Assembly: GCA_040756085.1 (NCBI GenBank) | Contig: JBFMAE010000068.1 | Location: 1-9,742 of the forward strand | DNA: 9,742 nucleotides | Direction of reading: 5' to 3' | From: JBFMAE01 sp040756085 | Lineage (GTDB): Bacteria > Desulfobacterota > BSN033 > UBA1163 | Part shown: piece by piece, positions 1 to 5,643 of the stretch | Layout of the letters: each line of letters begins with the position of its first letter | How positions within the stretch are numbered: the stretch's first letter is position 1 | Made by a program: the position numbers and the translations under genes | The notes under the pieces: generated by a model | Told to the model about the DNA's origin: nothing | Database searches by the model: none | What the model saw: only the letters and a program-made list of their open reading frames with translations

Positions 1-14
1 AGGGAATATTTGTC

Positions 15-1073
15 ATGTTTATTCTTGAATTGATCTATGCGGGATTGGAGTCTTTGAAAGAGTATATCGCTCTCCATGTGATTACCTGTTTAATTCCTGC
101 TTTTCTACTGGCAGGGGCAATGGTCACATTCATTTCGAAGGAAACGATCATCTGTTATCTTGGGGCAGCTGCCCACAAGCTCAAATCCTTTGCCCTGGCC
201 AGTGGTGGAAGTTTCTTTCTAGCAGCCTGCTCGTGCACTGTGATTCCGGTTTCGACTGGTTTGTATTATGGTGGGGCAGGAGTGGGACCAGCCTTTATTG
301 TTTTGTGGGTGGCTCCTGCTGTAAACATCTTGGCGATTGTTTATACAGGGGCTTTACTGGGCTCCCAGATGGTGATTGTTCGGATTCTTTCGGCCTTAAC
401 TATGGCCTTTGTTGTGGGATGGGTAATGAGCTTTGTCTTTCGGCGCGAAGAGACTCAGAGGACAGGATTGGGATTCAGTTTGAATCCTGGAGGAGGAAAG
501 ATTATCTCCCATAAAGATCTTATTTTGATCCTTCTGGTGGTGGCAACTCTTCTGGCTCCCAATTATCTTGTGCAGAAGGGTCCCTATCTTCATAAAGTCT
601 ATGTCTGGGCCATAGGGATGATCGTTATTGGAATCTATGCCTTTAAAGTGAAGTCATGGGATGAGATTCGTAACTGGATGCAAGAGACATGGTGGTTTGT
701 GAGGATTATTCTTCCATTGTTATTGGCCGGGGTCTTTGTGGTCGGAGTGATCGGGAAGCTTTTGCCCCAACAATGGGTTGAAGGATGGTTAGGAGGAACA
801 AGCGTTCAGGCTTCTTTTCTTGCAACAGTAATCGGACAGATCATGTATTTTGCCACGATGACGGAAGCACCGTTCATTCATAAAATGTTAGGTTTAGGGA
901 TGGGGAAAGGACCAGCCTTAGCGCTCCTTCTGACGGGTCCTGGGATGAGTTTACCTAACATCCTGGCCATTATCAGAGTCTTCGGAATCAAAAAAGGGCT
1001 ATTTTATGTGATGTTGATCTGTGTTCTTGGAACGTCTGTAGGTTGGTTCACAGGAAATTTCATTTTTTCATAA
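15..1073 (+). CDS. ArsP/DUF318-family membrane permease
   Basis: This is a 352-residue polytopic inner-membrane protein of the predicted permease family DUF318, which includes the organoarsenical exporter ArsP and Cu/Zn-efflux-type relatives. About eight to ten hydrophobic segments are visible, in two halves split by a polar loop near residues 142-168. The first half carries the family signature ACSCTVIPVSTGLYYGG (residues 71-87), with Cys72 and Cys74 as plausible metalloid or metal ligands, followed by VAPAVN. The second half carries the matching TEAPFIHK and LTGPGMSLPN stretches (residues 283-316). The ATG at 15 has only AGGG at 1-4 as a possible ribosome site. The frame is open to the window edge, so an earlier start is possible. 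Spacing to the next gene is 27 bp, which suggests one operon. The neighbouring acr3 and arsC favour an arsenic-related substrate, but the sequence does not settle the substrate. Confidence 0.88.
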   Translation: MFILELIYAGLESLKEYIALHVITCLIPAFLLAGAMVTFISKETIICYLGAAAHKLKSFALASGGSFFLAACSCTVIPVSTGLYYGGAGVGPAFIVLWVAPAVNILAIVYTGALLGSQMVIVRILSALTMAFVVGWVMSFVFRREETQRTGLGFSLNPGGGKIISHKDLILILLVVATLLAPNYLVQKGPYLHKVYVWAIGMIVIGIYAFKVKSWDEIRNWMQETWWFVRIILPLLLAGVFVVGVIGKLLPQQWVEGWLGGTSVQASFLATVIGQIMYFATMTEAPFIHKMLGLGMGKGPALALLLTGPGMSLPNILAIIRVFGIKKGLFYVMLICVLGTSVGWFTGNFIFS

Positions 1074-1085
1074 AAACTTCTTAAG

Positions 1086-1094
1086 AAGGAGGAG
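1086..1094 (+). promoter_or_regulatory. strong ribosome binding site for the UGA-containing gene
   Basis: AAGGAGGAG ends six bases before the ATG at 1101. It fixes the start of the selenoprotein candidate upstream of the in-frame TGA. This argues that the TGA is read through rather than being a stop before a later start. Confidence 0.8.
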
Positions 1095-1100
1095 AACAAC

Positions 1101-1343
1101 ATGAAACGGATCGAAGTCCTCGGTATGGGTTGACCCAAGTGCAATCAGCTCGAGGAGCGAGCTAAAGATGCAGTCAAGGAGTTAGGGATTGATGCTGAAG
1201 TAGCTAAGGTAAAAGACATCAAGACGATTGCAACGATTGCAAACTACGGAGTCCTGGTCACCCCCGCTTTAGTTGTGGATGGGGTTGTTAAGGTAGCAGG
1301 AAAGGTTCCGAAAGTAGAAGAAATCAAAAAATGGATTAAATAA
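1101..1343 (+). CDS. selenocysteine-containing mini-thioredoxin (redox-active disulfide protein 2 family), UxxC active site
   Basis: Read through the TGA at 1131-1133, this frame gives an 80-residue thioredoxin-fold protein: MKRIEVLGMG, Sec11, PKC, then NQLEERAKDAVKELGI and on to a TAA at 1341. The fold pattern matches the small archaeal/bacterial redox-active disulfide proteins: beta strand, CxxC at residues 11-14, helix, the LVTPALVVDG segment with the cis-proline, and a C-terminal helix ending EEIKKWIK. In relatives position 11 is Cys; here it is TGA, a typical Sec-for-Cys exchange, with the resolving Cys14 kept. A strong ribosome site precedes the ATG and a SECIS-like hairpin follows the TGA. 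No ATG, GTG or TTG after the TGA could restore a thioredoxin. The expected role is a thiol/selenol redox partner of the flanking metalloid transport genes. A Cys-to-stop point mutation or sequencing error is the alternative. Confidence 0.85.
1131..1163 (+). promoter_or_regulatory. UGA Sec codon and bacterial SECIS-like hairpin
   Basis: After the TGA at 1131-1133, bases 1147-1152 (AGCTCG) pair perfectly with 1158-1163 (CGAGCT), closing a five-base loop AGGAG at 1153-1157. The first loop G lies 21 bases after the TGA. Bacterial SECIS elements recognised by SelB sit inside the coding region, with a short apical loop containing a G roughly 16-37 bases past the UGA; the E. coli fdhF loop also begins AGG. 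The position and shape fit. SelB recognition itself cannot be seen from sequence. Confidence 0.75.
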
Positions 1344-1355
1344 AAGGGGGGCAAA

Positions 1356-1745
1356 ATGGAAGAGAAATGTTTATGTGAACCGACTGAAATTTTAATCTTT
1401 CCTTGCTCCGGCGGTTCCAATGTCGGGCAGATTGCCAATGAAGTGAGTGTCAAACTAACTCAAAACGGCATGGGCAAGTTTTTCTGTCTTGCAGGAATTG
1501 GTGGGCATGTAAGCGGGATGATCGAATCCACTAAGGCAGGCAAAATTCTTGTCGCCATCGATGGTTGCCCAGTGGCGTGCGCTAAGAAAACGCTTGAACA
1601 CGCTGGATTCAACATCGACGAATATGTTCAAGTCACCGAACTCGACATAGAGAAAGATCACGATTTAAACCTCACATCTGCTGATGTTGACAAGGTAACC
1701 ACATATTTAACGCCTCGGATTCTGAAAAAGAGAGGACAGTCATAA
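1356..1745 (+). CDS. DGC-domain putative zinc-binding protein
   Basis: This is a 129-residue soluble protein of the DGC-domain family, named for the Asp-Gly-Cys motif, here at residues 69-71 in AIDGCPVACAKKTLE. The family has conserved cysteines predicted to bind zinc or another metal. The visible ones are Cys17 in FPCSGGSNVGQIAN, Cys44 in FFCLAGIGGH, Cys71 and Cys75, plus an extra N-terminal pair Cys5/Cys7. The molecular function of the family is not established; it is often near thioredoxin-like and metal-related genes, as here. A GGGGGG-type ribosome site at 1346-1351 precedes the ATG, 12 bp after the selenoprotein stop, so co-transcription is likely. Length is complete for the family. A role in handling metal or arsenic thiolates in this operon is inference. 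Confidence 0.85.
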   Translation: MEEKCLCEPTEILIFPCSGGSNVGQIANEVSVKLTQNGMGKFFCLAGIGGHVSGMIESTKAGKILVAIDGCPVACAKKTLEHAGFNIDEYVQVTELDIEKDHDLNLTSADVDKVTTYLTPRILKKRGQS

Positions 1746-1847
1746 CCGGAGAAGACTGAAGAAAAGGATTATCGTTTAGTTCTTGTGGGTGGTACGCAGA
1801 TGGGTTTAATCGGGTTAAAGGGAATTGAAAAGCCAAGACCATTTTAA
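1746..1847 (+). pseudogene. short remnant reading frame after the DGC gene
   Basis: Immediately after the DGC stop, and in the same phase, 33 sense codons run to a TAA at 1845. They translate to a protein-like stretch including DYRLVLVGGTQMGLIGLKG. There is no ATG, GTG or TTG at its beginning; the first possible starts are GTG 1785 and ATG 1800. A GGAG at 1748-1751 looks like a ribosome site whose start codon has been lost. It may be the leftover 5' part of a small operon gene that has been truncated. I cannot assign a family, and chance openness over 33 codons is possible. Confidence 0.3.
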
Positions 1848-1861
1848 ATGGGAGGTGCCTT

Positions 1862-2101
1862 ATGGAAATCAAGATTTTAGGCCCTGCTTGCATTAATTGC
1901 CTTAAACTCGAACTTTTAGTTGCAGAGGCCCTGAAAGAAACAGGGCGTGAGGCAACAATAGTGAAGGTGGTGGAGGACAAAGAGATATCTAGATTTAGGG
2001 AAGTTCCTCCAATCTTATTGGTTGGAGGGAAAATCGTTCATGCTGGCTTACCTCTTCCATCACTGGATAAGATAAAGGGATTTATCTCCCCAATAGGGTA
2101 A
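1862..2101 (+). CDS. mini-thioredoxin with CxxC (redox-active disulfide protein family)
   Basis: This 79-residue thioredoxin-fold protein starts MEIKILGPAC with the active site CINC at residues 10-13, the ordinary Cys-Cys version of the UPKC site in the gene at 1101. The VPP at about residues 48-50 supplies the cis-proline, followed by ILLVGGKIVHAG and a C-terminal helix. The GGGAGG just before the ATG is the ribosome site. It is a divergent paralogue of the selenoprotein in the same operon, so the cluster carries one Sec and one Cys member. The likely role is a cytoplasmic disulfide reductant or metal/metalloid thiol carrier; its partner cannot be named from the sequence. Confidence 0.83.
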   Translation: MEIKILGPACINCLKLELLVAEALKETGREATIVKVVEDKEISRFREVPPILLVGGKIVHAGLPLPSLDKIKGFISPIG

Positions 2102-2167
2102 GATACGGTGGTGAAAATTCTGCTTATTGAGGAGAAATAAGGTCCAATTCTTCATTAGCAAATAAAA

Positions 2168-2173
2168 AGGAGG
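2168..2173 (+). promoter_or_regulatory. ribosome binding site of acr3
   Basis: A perfect AGGAGG lies nine bases before the ATG at 2183. It confirms that start after an 81-bp intergenic stretch in which no other gene was recognised. Confidence 0.75.
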
Positions 2174-2182
2174 AAACTAAAA

Positions 2183-3277
2183 ATGGGTGAAGAACGGATT
2201 AGTAGGAAACTCTCTTTCTTGGATCGCTTTCTCACGCTGTGGATCTTTCTGGCGATGTTTGGGGGTGTGGGTTGGGGATATCTTTTCCCAGGTGTAGTCG
2301 GCTTCTGGAATCAATTTCAAGTAGACACCACCAACATCCCTATCGCCATCGGTCTTATTCTAATGATGTATCCCCCCTTGGCCAAGGTGAAATATGAGCA
2401 GATGGGAGAAGTCTTCCATAACTACAAAGTTCTCGAACTCTCATTAATCCAAAATTGGATCATTGGACCTATTCTTATGTTTATCCTGGCTATCATCTTC
2501 CTCTCTGACCATTTTGAGTATATGGTAGGGCTGATTTTGATCGGATTGGCCCGCTGCATTGCAATGGTGATTGTTTGGAATGATCTGGCATCAGGAGACC
2601 GGGAATACTGTGCTGGTCTGGTCGCTTTCAACTCCATCTTTCAGGTCATCTTCTTCTCCATTTATGCCTATATCTTCATTACGGTTCTGCCTCCGTTTTT
2701 AGGGTTAAAGGGGATGGTGGTTAAAATCACGATCGGTCAGATTGCTGAAAGTGTGTTTATTTATCTCGGGATTCCATTCATCGCCGGAGTACTCTCACGG
2801 CTGGTGGGGCTCAAAACCCTAGGCCGAGAATGGTACGAGCAGAAATTTGTTCCCAAAATCAGCCCCATCACGTTAATCGCCCTGCTCTTCACCATTCTAG
2901 TCATGTTCTCTCTCAAGGGTGAATATATTGTTCAGCTTCCTCTGGATGTGGTACGGGTTGCTATCCCATTGTGCATCTATTTTGTTGCCATGTTCTTCGT
3001 CTCCTTTTATTTATCGATGAAAGTTGGGGCCACTTACGAACAATCGACCACCTTAAGTTTCACCGCTGCATCGAATAACTTCGAGCTTGCCATCGCTGTT
3101 GCCGTAGCGGTCTTCGGCATCAATTCCGGCCAGGCCTTTGCAGCGGTTATCGGGCCTTTGATGGAAGTCCCTGTTTTAATCAGCTTGGTAAACGTAGCCC
3201 TTTTCTTTAAGAGAAAATATTTCCCTTATGCCATCGAGACTCCTACCGGAATCTGTCATGTAGCCTGCGAGCCATGA
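2183..3277 (+). CDS. acr3: Acr3-type arsenite efflux permease
   Basis: This 364-residue inner-membrane protein belongs to the ACR3 family of the bile/arsenite/riboflavin transporter superfamily and expels arsenite from the cytoplasm. About ten hydrophobic segments are visible. The family's key cysteine in the fourth membrane segment is Cys125, within GLARCIAMVIVWNDLA, and the conserved glutamate of the ninth segment is Glu301, within SFTAASNNFELAIA. Length is within the normal range. The C-terminal tail after the last membrane segment ends ICHVACEP, adding two cysteines (358 and 362) beyond the core. It is followed 59 bp downstream by arsC, so arsenate reduction and arsenite export are coupled as in classical ars operons. 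No ArsR-type regulator lies inside the window; it may lie upstream. Confidence 0.95.
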   Translation: MGEERISRKLSFLDRFLTLWIFLAMFGGVGWGYLFPGVVGFWNQFQVDTTNIPIAIGLILMMYPPLAKVKYEQMGEVFHNYKVLELSLIQNWIIGPILMFILAIIFLSDHFEYMVGLILIGLARCIAMVIVWNDLASGDREYCAGLVAFNSIFQVIFFSIYAYIFITVLPPFLGLKGMVVKITIGQIAESVFIYLGIPFIAGVLSRLVGLKTLGREWYEQKFVPKISPITLIALLFTILVMFSLKGEYIVQLPLDVVRVAIPLCIYFVAMFFVSFYLSMKVGATYEQSTTLSFTAASNNFELAIAVAVAVFGINSGQAFAAVIGPLMEVPVLISLVNVALFFKRKYFPYAIETPTGICHVACEP

Positions 3278-3288
3278 ACTTGAATTCT

Positions 3289-3320
3289 GGGATGATGGAA
3301 TAGTGGAATAACGGAATGAT
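3289..3320 (+). repeat. degenerate 8-bp tandem repeat
   Basis: Four consecutive units follow the pattern GGAATRRY: GGGATGAT, GGAATAGT, GGAATAAC and GGAATGAT. They fill most of the gap between acr3 and arsC. Such short degenerate arrays recur between genes in related genomes; no function is evident. Confidence 0.6.
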
Positions 3321-3336
3321 GAGGAATTAGAAAATC

Positions 3337-3731
3337 ATGAAAAAAAGAGGATTGCTTTTATCTGTATTGAAAATGCCCGGCGAAGTCAAATGGCAGCAGG
3401 ATTTGCCGAAACTATTGGTGGATGGAAGTTGGAGGCTTACAGTGCGGGCTCCCGTCCTTCTGATAAGATCGATCCACTGGTGATAAAGGTGATGAAGGAG
3501 AAAGGCATCGATCTCTCTGGTAAGCAGCCGAAGGGATTAAATGACCTTCCCCCCATTGAGATGGACTATCTTGTTACTATGGGGTGTGAGGAGACTTGTC
3601 CTGCCGTCCCAACAAAAAAGATTATCGATTGGCAAATTCCAGACCCCAAAGGAAAATCGATAGATGTCTTCAGGAATGTCAGAGATACAATTGAGAAGAA
3701 GGTTAAAACTTTACTCAAGGAAATCGAGTAG
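3337..3731 (+). CDS. arsC: arsenate reductase (low-molecular-weight phosphatase type), apparent frameshift at start
   Basis: This is a thioredoxin-coupled arsenate reductase of the low-molecular-weight tyrosine-phosphatase fold, which converts arsenate to arsenite for export by Acr3. The catalytic loop reads FICIENARRSQMAAG, giving the C-x5-R motif. Later come YLVTMGCEETCP with two more cysteines, then DWQIPDPKG (the Asp-Pro loop) and a C-terminal helix. The catalytic loop lies upstream of the first in-frame ATG (3390), so a start there would delete the active site. The natural start is ATG 3337, followed by an A7 run (3340-3346) that leaves the ATG one base out of phase. One more A would give MKKKRIAFICIENARRS and a 131-residue protein of normal length. 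No ATG, GTG or TTG lies in the correct frame after the stop at 3309. A sequencing or assembly indel, a real mutation, or transcript slippage on the A run could explain it. Confidence 0.82.
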
Positions 3732-4161
3732 GAATTGGTTGAATCCCCCCGAAAGACATGGCAAGACTATGTCCGCCGGGGCCACCTTTCTTGCAGACCA
3801 TGAATTACGACATTGCAGAGGTTTGAATAGCCGCTATCAATCCTCTGTTTTTTGATACCCGAAAATGTTTCAATCTGATTCTCATATATTGAACCCGTAT
3901 ACATGATCTCTATCGGTAATCTTCGACACTTAAAGCATGCCCCGATTGTAAAGGTAGGTGAAGTCATTAGCAGTAACTTGGTTTGACAGTGTATGCCAAG
4001 GTAAGTCTTGGTTTTCACAGTTTGAATTCGTTTATACGTGATATATTCTCATTGGTGCGAAATTGCTTTAGTAGGCATATTGACAGTTGGTGATATTTCT
4101 GCCAAATAGGGATCATTGTATGAGAATTGGTTAATTATCTCATCTCTGTCTCCTTTTTTGT
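3732..4161 (+). other. intergenic stretch without a convincing gene
   Basis: No reading frame here has a ribosome site plus a recognisable family. Open stretches on both strands are short and lack motifs. A small inverted pair ATGAGA/TCTCAT at 4120-4125 and 4138-4143 and a CCAAG/CTTGG pair near 4000 are too weak to call. A TTGACA at 4080-4085 lacks a matching -10 box. It may be degraded mobile or phage DNA, given the truncated phage gene that follows, but nothing identifiable remains. Confidence 0.5.
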
Positions 4162-4205
4162 ATAGGCGCTCTTAGTATCGGGCCATCGGGGGCGCCTATT
4201 TTTTT
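4162..4205 (+). terminator. hairpin with T-tract, terminator-like
   Basis: ATAGGCGC at 4162-4169 pairs perfectly with GCGCCTAT at 4192-4199 around a 22-base loop and runs directly into a T7 tract (4199-4205). This has the form of a rho-independent terminator on the plus strand, although the loop is long. It sits just ahead of the phage portal fragment, so it could end arsenic-operon transcription or be a phage inter-gene terminator. Confidence 0.6.
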
Positions 4206-4209
4206 ATGC

Positions 4210-4214
4210 AGGAG
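4210..4214 (+). promoter_or_regulatory. ribosome binding site choosing the start at 4221
   Basis: AGGAG lies six bases before the ATG at 4221. An in-frame ATG at 4206 precedes this site and abuts the T-tract with no ribosome site of its own, so 4221 is the better start. Confidence 0.65.
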
Positions 4215-4220
4215 TTAGTC

Positions 4221-4682
4221 ATGGAGATCAAGATTAACGTTCCTTTGATTAATAAGATCAGTGCCCTGTTTTTCAAGGCTGCGCCAGAATCAGAAAAGCC
4301 CAGAAGAAGGGAAGATACGACAGAAGCCAGCTTAGATGTTGGTGTGATTTCGTTCTATTACAAGAAGGTCAAGCTTGAGAGGACGAGGAAAGCGAAGTAT
4401 GGCGATTACGAAGTTATGGATGATGAGTATCCAGAAATTTCCACTGCCCTTGATCTGTATGCTGATAACGCAACGAAGGATAGGAATGAGGACGGGGATG
4501 TGATTGAGATCAAGACGGATAACTCGAAGGTGAAGAATATCCTGAATGAGATGATCGATCGGACGAGGCTTCAGCAGGCGCTGTGGGATACAGCCAGACA
4601 GATGGCGAAGAAAGGCGATGATTTTGATGAAGTATTCGTTGATGATAAAGGCTTCGCCGGTAATTTTGGGGTCACCCATTAA
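4221..4682 (+). pseudogene. truncated T4-like phage portal protein (gp20 family)
   Basis: The 153 codons match the N-terminal part of T4-like portal proteins, which form the dodecameric gate of the phage head through which DNA passes. The recognisable core is GDYEVMDDEYPEISTALDLY followed by ADNAT (about residues 61-86), then GDVIEIKTDNSKVKNIL and ALWDTARQMAKKGDDF. These correspond to the family's pattern of a multi-residue start-of-core helix, an aspartate-rich stretch, and the KYGD(D/Y)F segment. Full portals are around 500 residues; here the frame ends soon after VDDKG with an unrelated tail GFAGNFGVTH, so roughly the last two thirds are missing. No other phage head or tail gene lies nearby. 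It is best read as a prophage scar. The assignment rests on pattern memory without a search. Confidence 0.6.
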
Positions 4683-4989
4683 ACCTTCAAAATTCAATTT
4701 TTAAATTTCGCTTACGGTACCTTCTGCGCTGAAAAAAGAAGAACAGGAATACGGCCCATACCCGAGCAAGTCGAATAGTATTGGACGATAGTTGATGGAA
4801 AGAAATTATTGGGAAATCTCTTTGACTATTTTTCTCTGTTCTATTCTTCCTCAAGTTTTTTGATATTTGGGAGGGCTGCTTTCTGGATAATTTTTTTCTA
4901 AGCTTCAAGATTTAAGATGCGATGCTTGAATCTTTTGTTTGTAAATCATGGCATCCAGGGGAACAAAGAGGGGCAGGGGGATATTCTTT
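4683..4989 (+). other. AT-rich gap between phage fragment and two-component genes
   Basis: This stretch separates the plus-strand phage remnant from the minus-strand regulator end. No credible gene is visible, and none of the three forward frames continues the portal protein. The right end holds only the weak hairpin described separately. Confidence 0.5.
4901..4933 (+). terminator. weak stem-loop followed by T-rich tract
   Basis: AGCTTCAAG (4901-4909) faces CTTGAATCT (4925-4933) with one mismatch in nine pairs and a 15-base loop, followed by TTTGTTTG. It might end plus-strand transcription coming from the phage remnant. The stem is AT-rich and the T-tract is interrupted, so confidence is low. 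Confidence 0.3.
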
Positions 4990-5643
4990 TCAAACGGTGA
5001 TGATGCCTTTTCGCACGGCATATTTAACCAAATCAGTGCGGTTGTGAATATCAAGTTTAGACATAAGGTTAGTCTTATGTCCCTCTACCGTTTTAACACT
5101 GATTACCAACAGATCAGCAATTTCTCGGGTATTATATCCTTCTGCTAAAAGCTTGAGTATTTCCCTTTCCCGGTCTGTCAATTGTTTGTAAGGATCTTGT
5201 TCTTTCCTTATGCTGGCTTCCTGCTGATAATCTTCAACCAAGATTCTGGCTGCAGATGGAGACAAAAAGGAATCTCCACGGTAAACAGAGCGAATTCCGG
5301 AAACGAGCTCGGAGGAGGCGGCTGTTTTGCTAATAAACCCACTGGCTCCAGCTTCAATAGCCCAAAATACATGTTCCTTATCGTCATATTGGGTGAGAAC
5401 CAGGATCTTTATCCGAGGAAATTCCTTGCGTATGTGACGTGTGGCTTCCAACCCATTCATGTTGGGCATAGCTATGTCTATAAGCATTACATCGGGCATA
5501 AATTTTCTGACCATATCCAATGCGTCCCTTCCATTGGCAGCCTCACCTACCACCTCTATATCTCCTGCTAACCTCAGCAAGGCACAAATGCCATCACGGA
5601 CGATAGTGTGGTCATCCACTACCAGCACCCTTATTTTCGGCAT
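4990..5643 (-). CDS. NarL/LuxR-type response regulator
   Basis: This 217-residue DNA-binding response regulator has two domains. The receiver (residues 4-120) has the acidic pair Asp10/Asp11, the phosphoacceptor Asp56 in LIDIAMPNMNG, Thr84 in VLTQYDD and Lys106 in FISKTAA. The C-terminal LuxR-type helix-turn-helix (about 153-215) reads QLTDREREILKLLAEGYNT and continues to VKTVEGHKTNLMSKL. I start it at the ATG complementary to 5641-5643 because AGGAG (complement of 5652-5656) lies eight bases upstream; an in-frame ATG 33 bases earlier lacks a comparable site. Its start overlaps the end of the sensor kinase by 32 bp, so the pair is translationally linked and probably forms one phosphorelay. 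The target genes are not indicated. Confidence 0.92.
   Translation of the reverse strand: MPKIRVLVVDDHTIVRDGICALLRLAGDIEVVGEAANGRDALDMVRKFMPDVMLIDIAMPNMNGLEATRHIRKEFPRIKILVLTQYDDKEHVFWAIEAGASGFISKTAASSELVSGIRSVYRGDSFLSPSAARILVEDYQQEASIRKEQDPYKQLTDREREILKLLAEGYNTREIADLLVISVKTVEGHKTNLMSKLDIHNRTDLVKYAVRKGIITV

Noticed and set aside
2..28. A short frame ending in TGA at 26-28 (GNICHVYS) that would overlap the permease start
   Set aside because: Only nine codons are in the window, with no recognisable family; it could be the end of an upstream gene but nothing supports it.
2102..2182. Nine-codon GTG frame (VKILLIEEK) before acr3
   Set aside because: Too short to support; the region is an ordinary spacer with the acr3 ribosome site.
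3289..3320. CRISPR-like array
   Set aside because: The units are 8 bp with no spacers; this is a short degenerate tandem repeat.
3341..3347. A AAA AAG slippery heptamer as a programmed ribosomal frameshift site in arsC
   Set aside because: The heptamer is not phased with ATG 3337 as tandem slippage requires, and no downstream stimulator is evident; kept only as a homopolymer frameshift.
3753..3960. Possible degraded insertion-sequence transposase (plus-strand RKTWQ and CPDCK-like strings)
   Set aside because: The strings are in different frames and too short; there are no terminal inverted repeats or target duplication.
3767..4018. Minus-strand 83-codon frame with several Cys
   Set aside because: No ribosome site, no recognised domain and no neighbour on that strand; probably chance openness in non-coding DNA.
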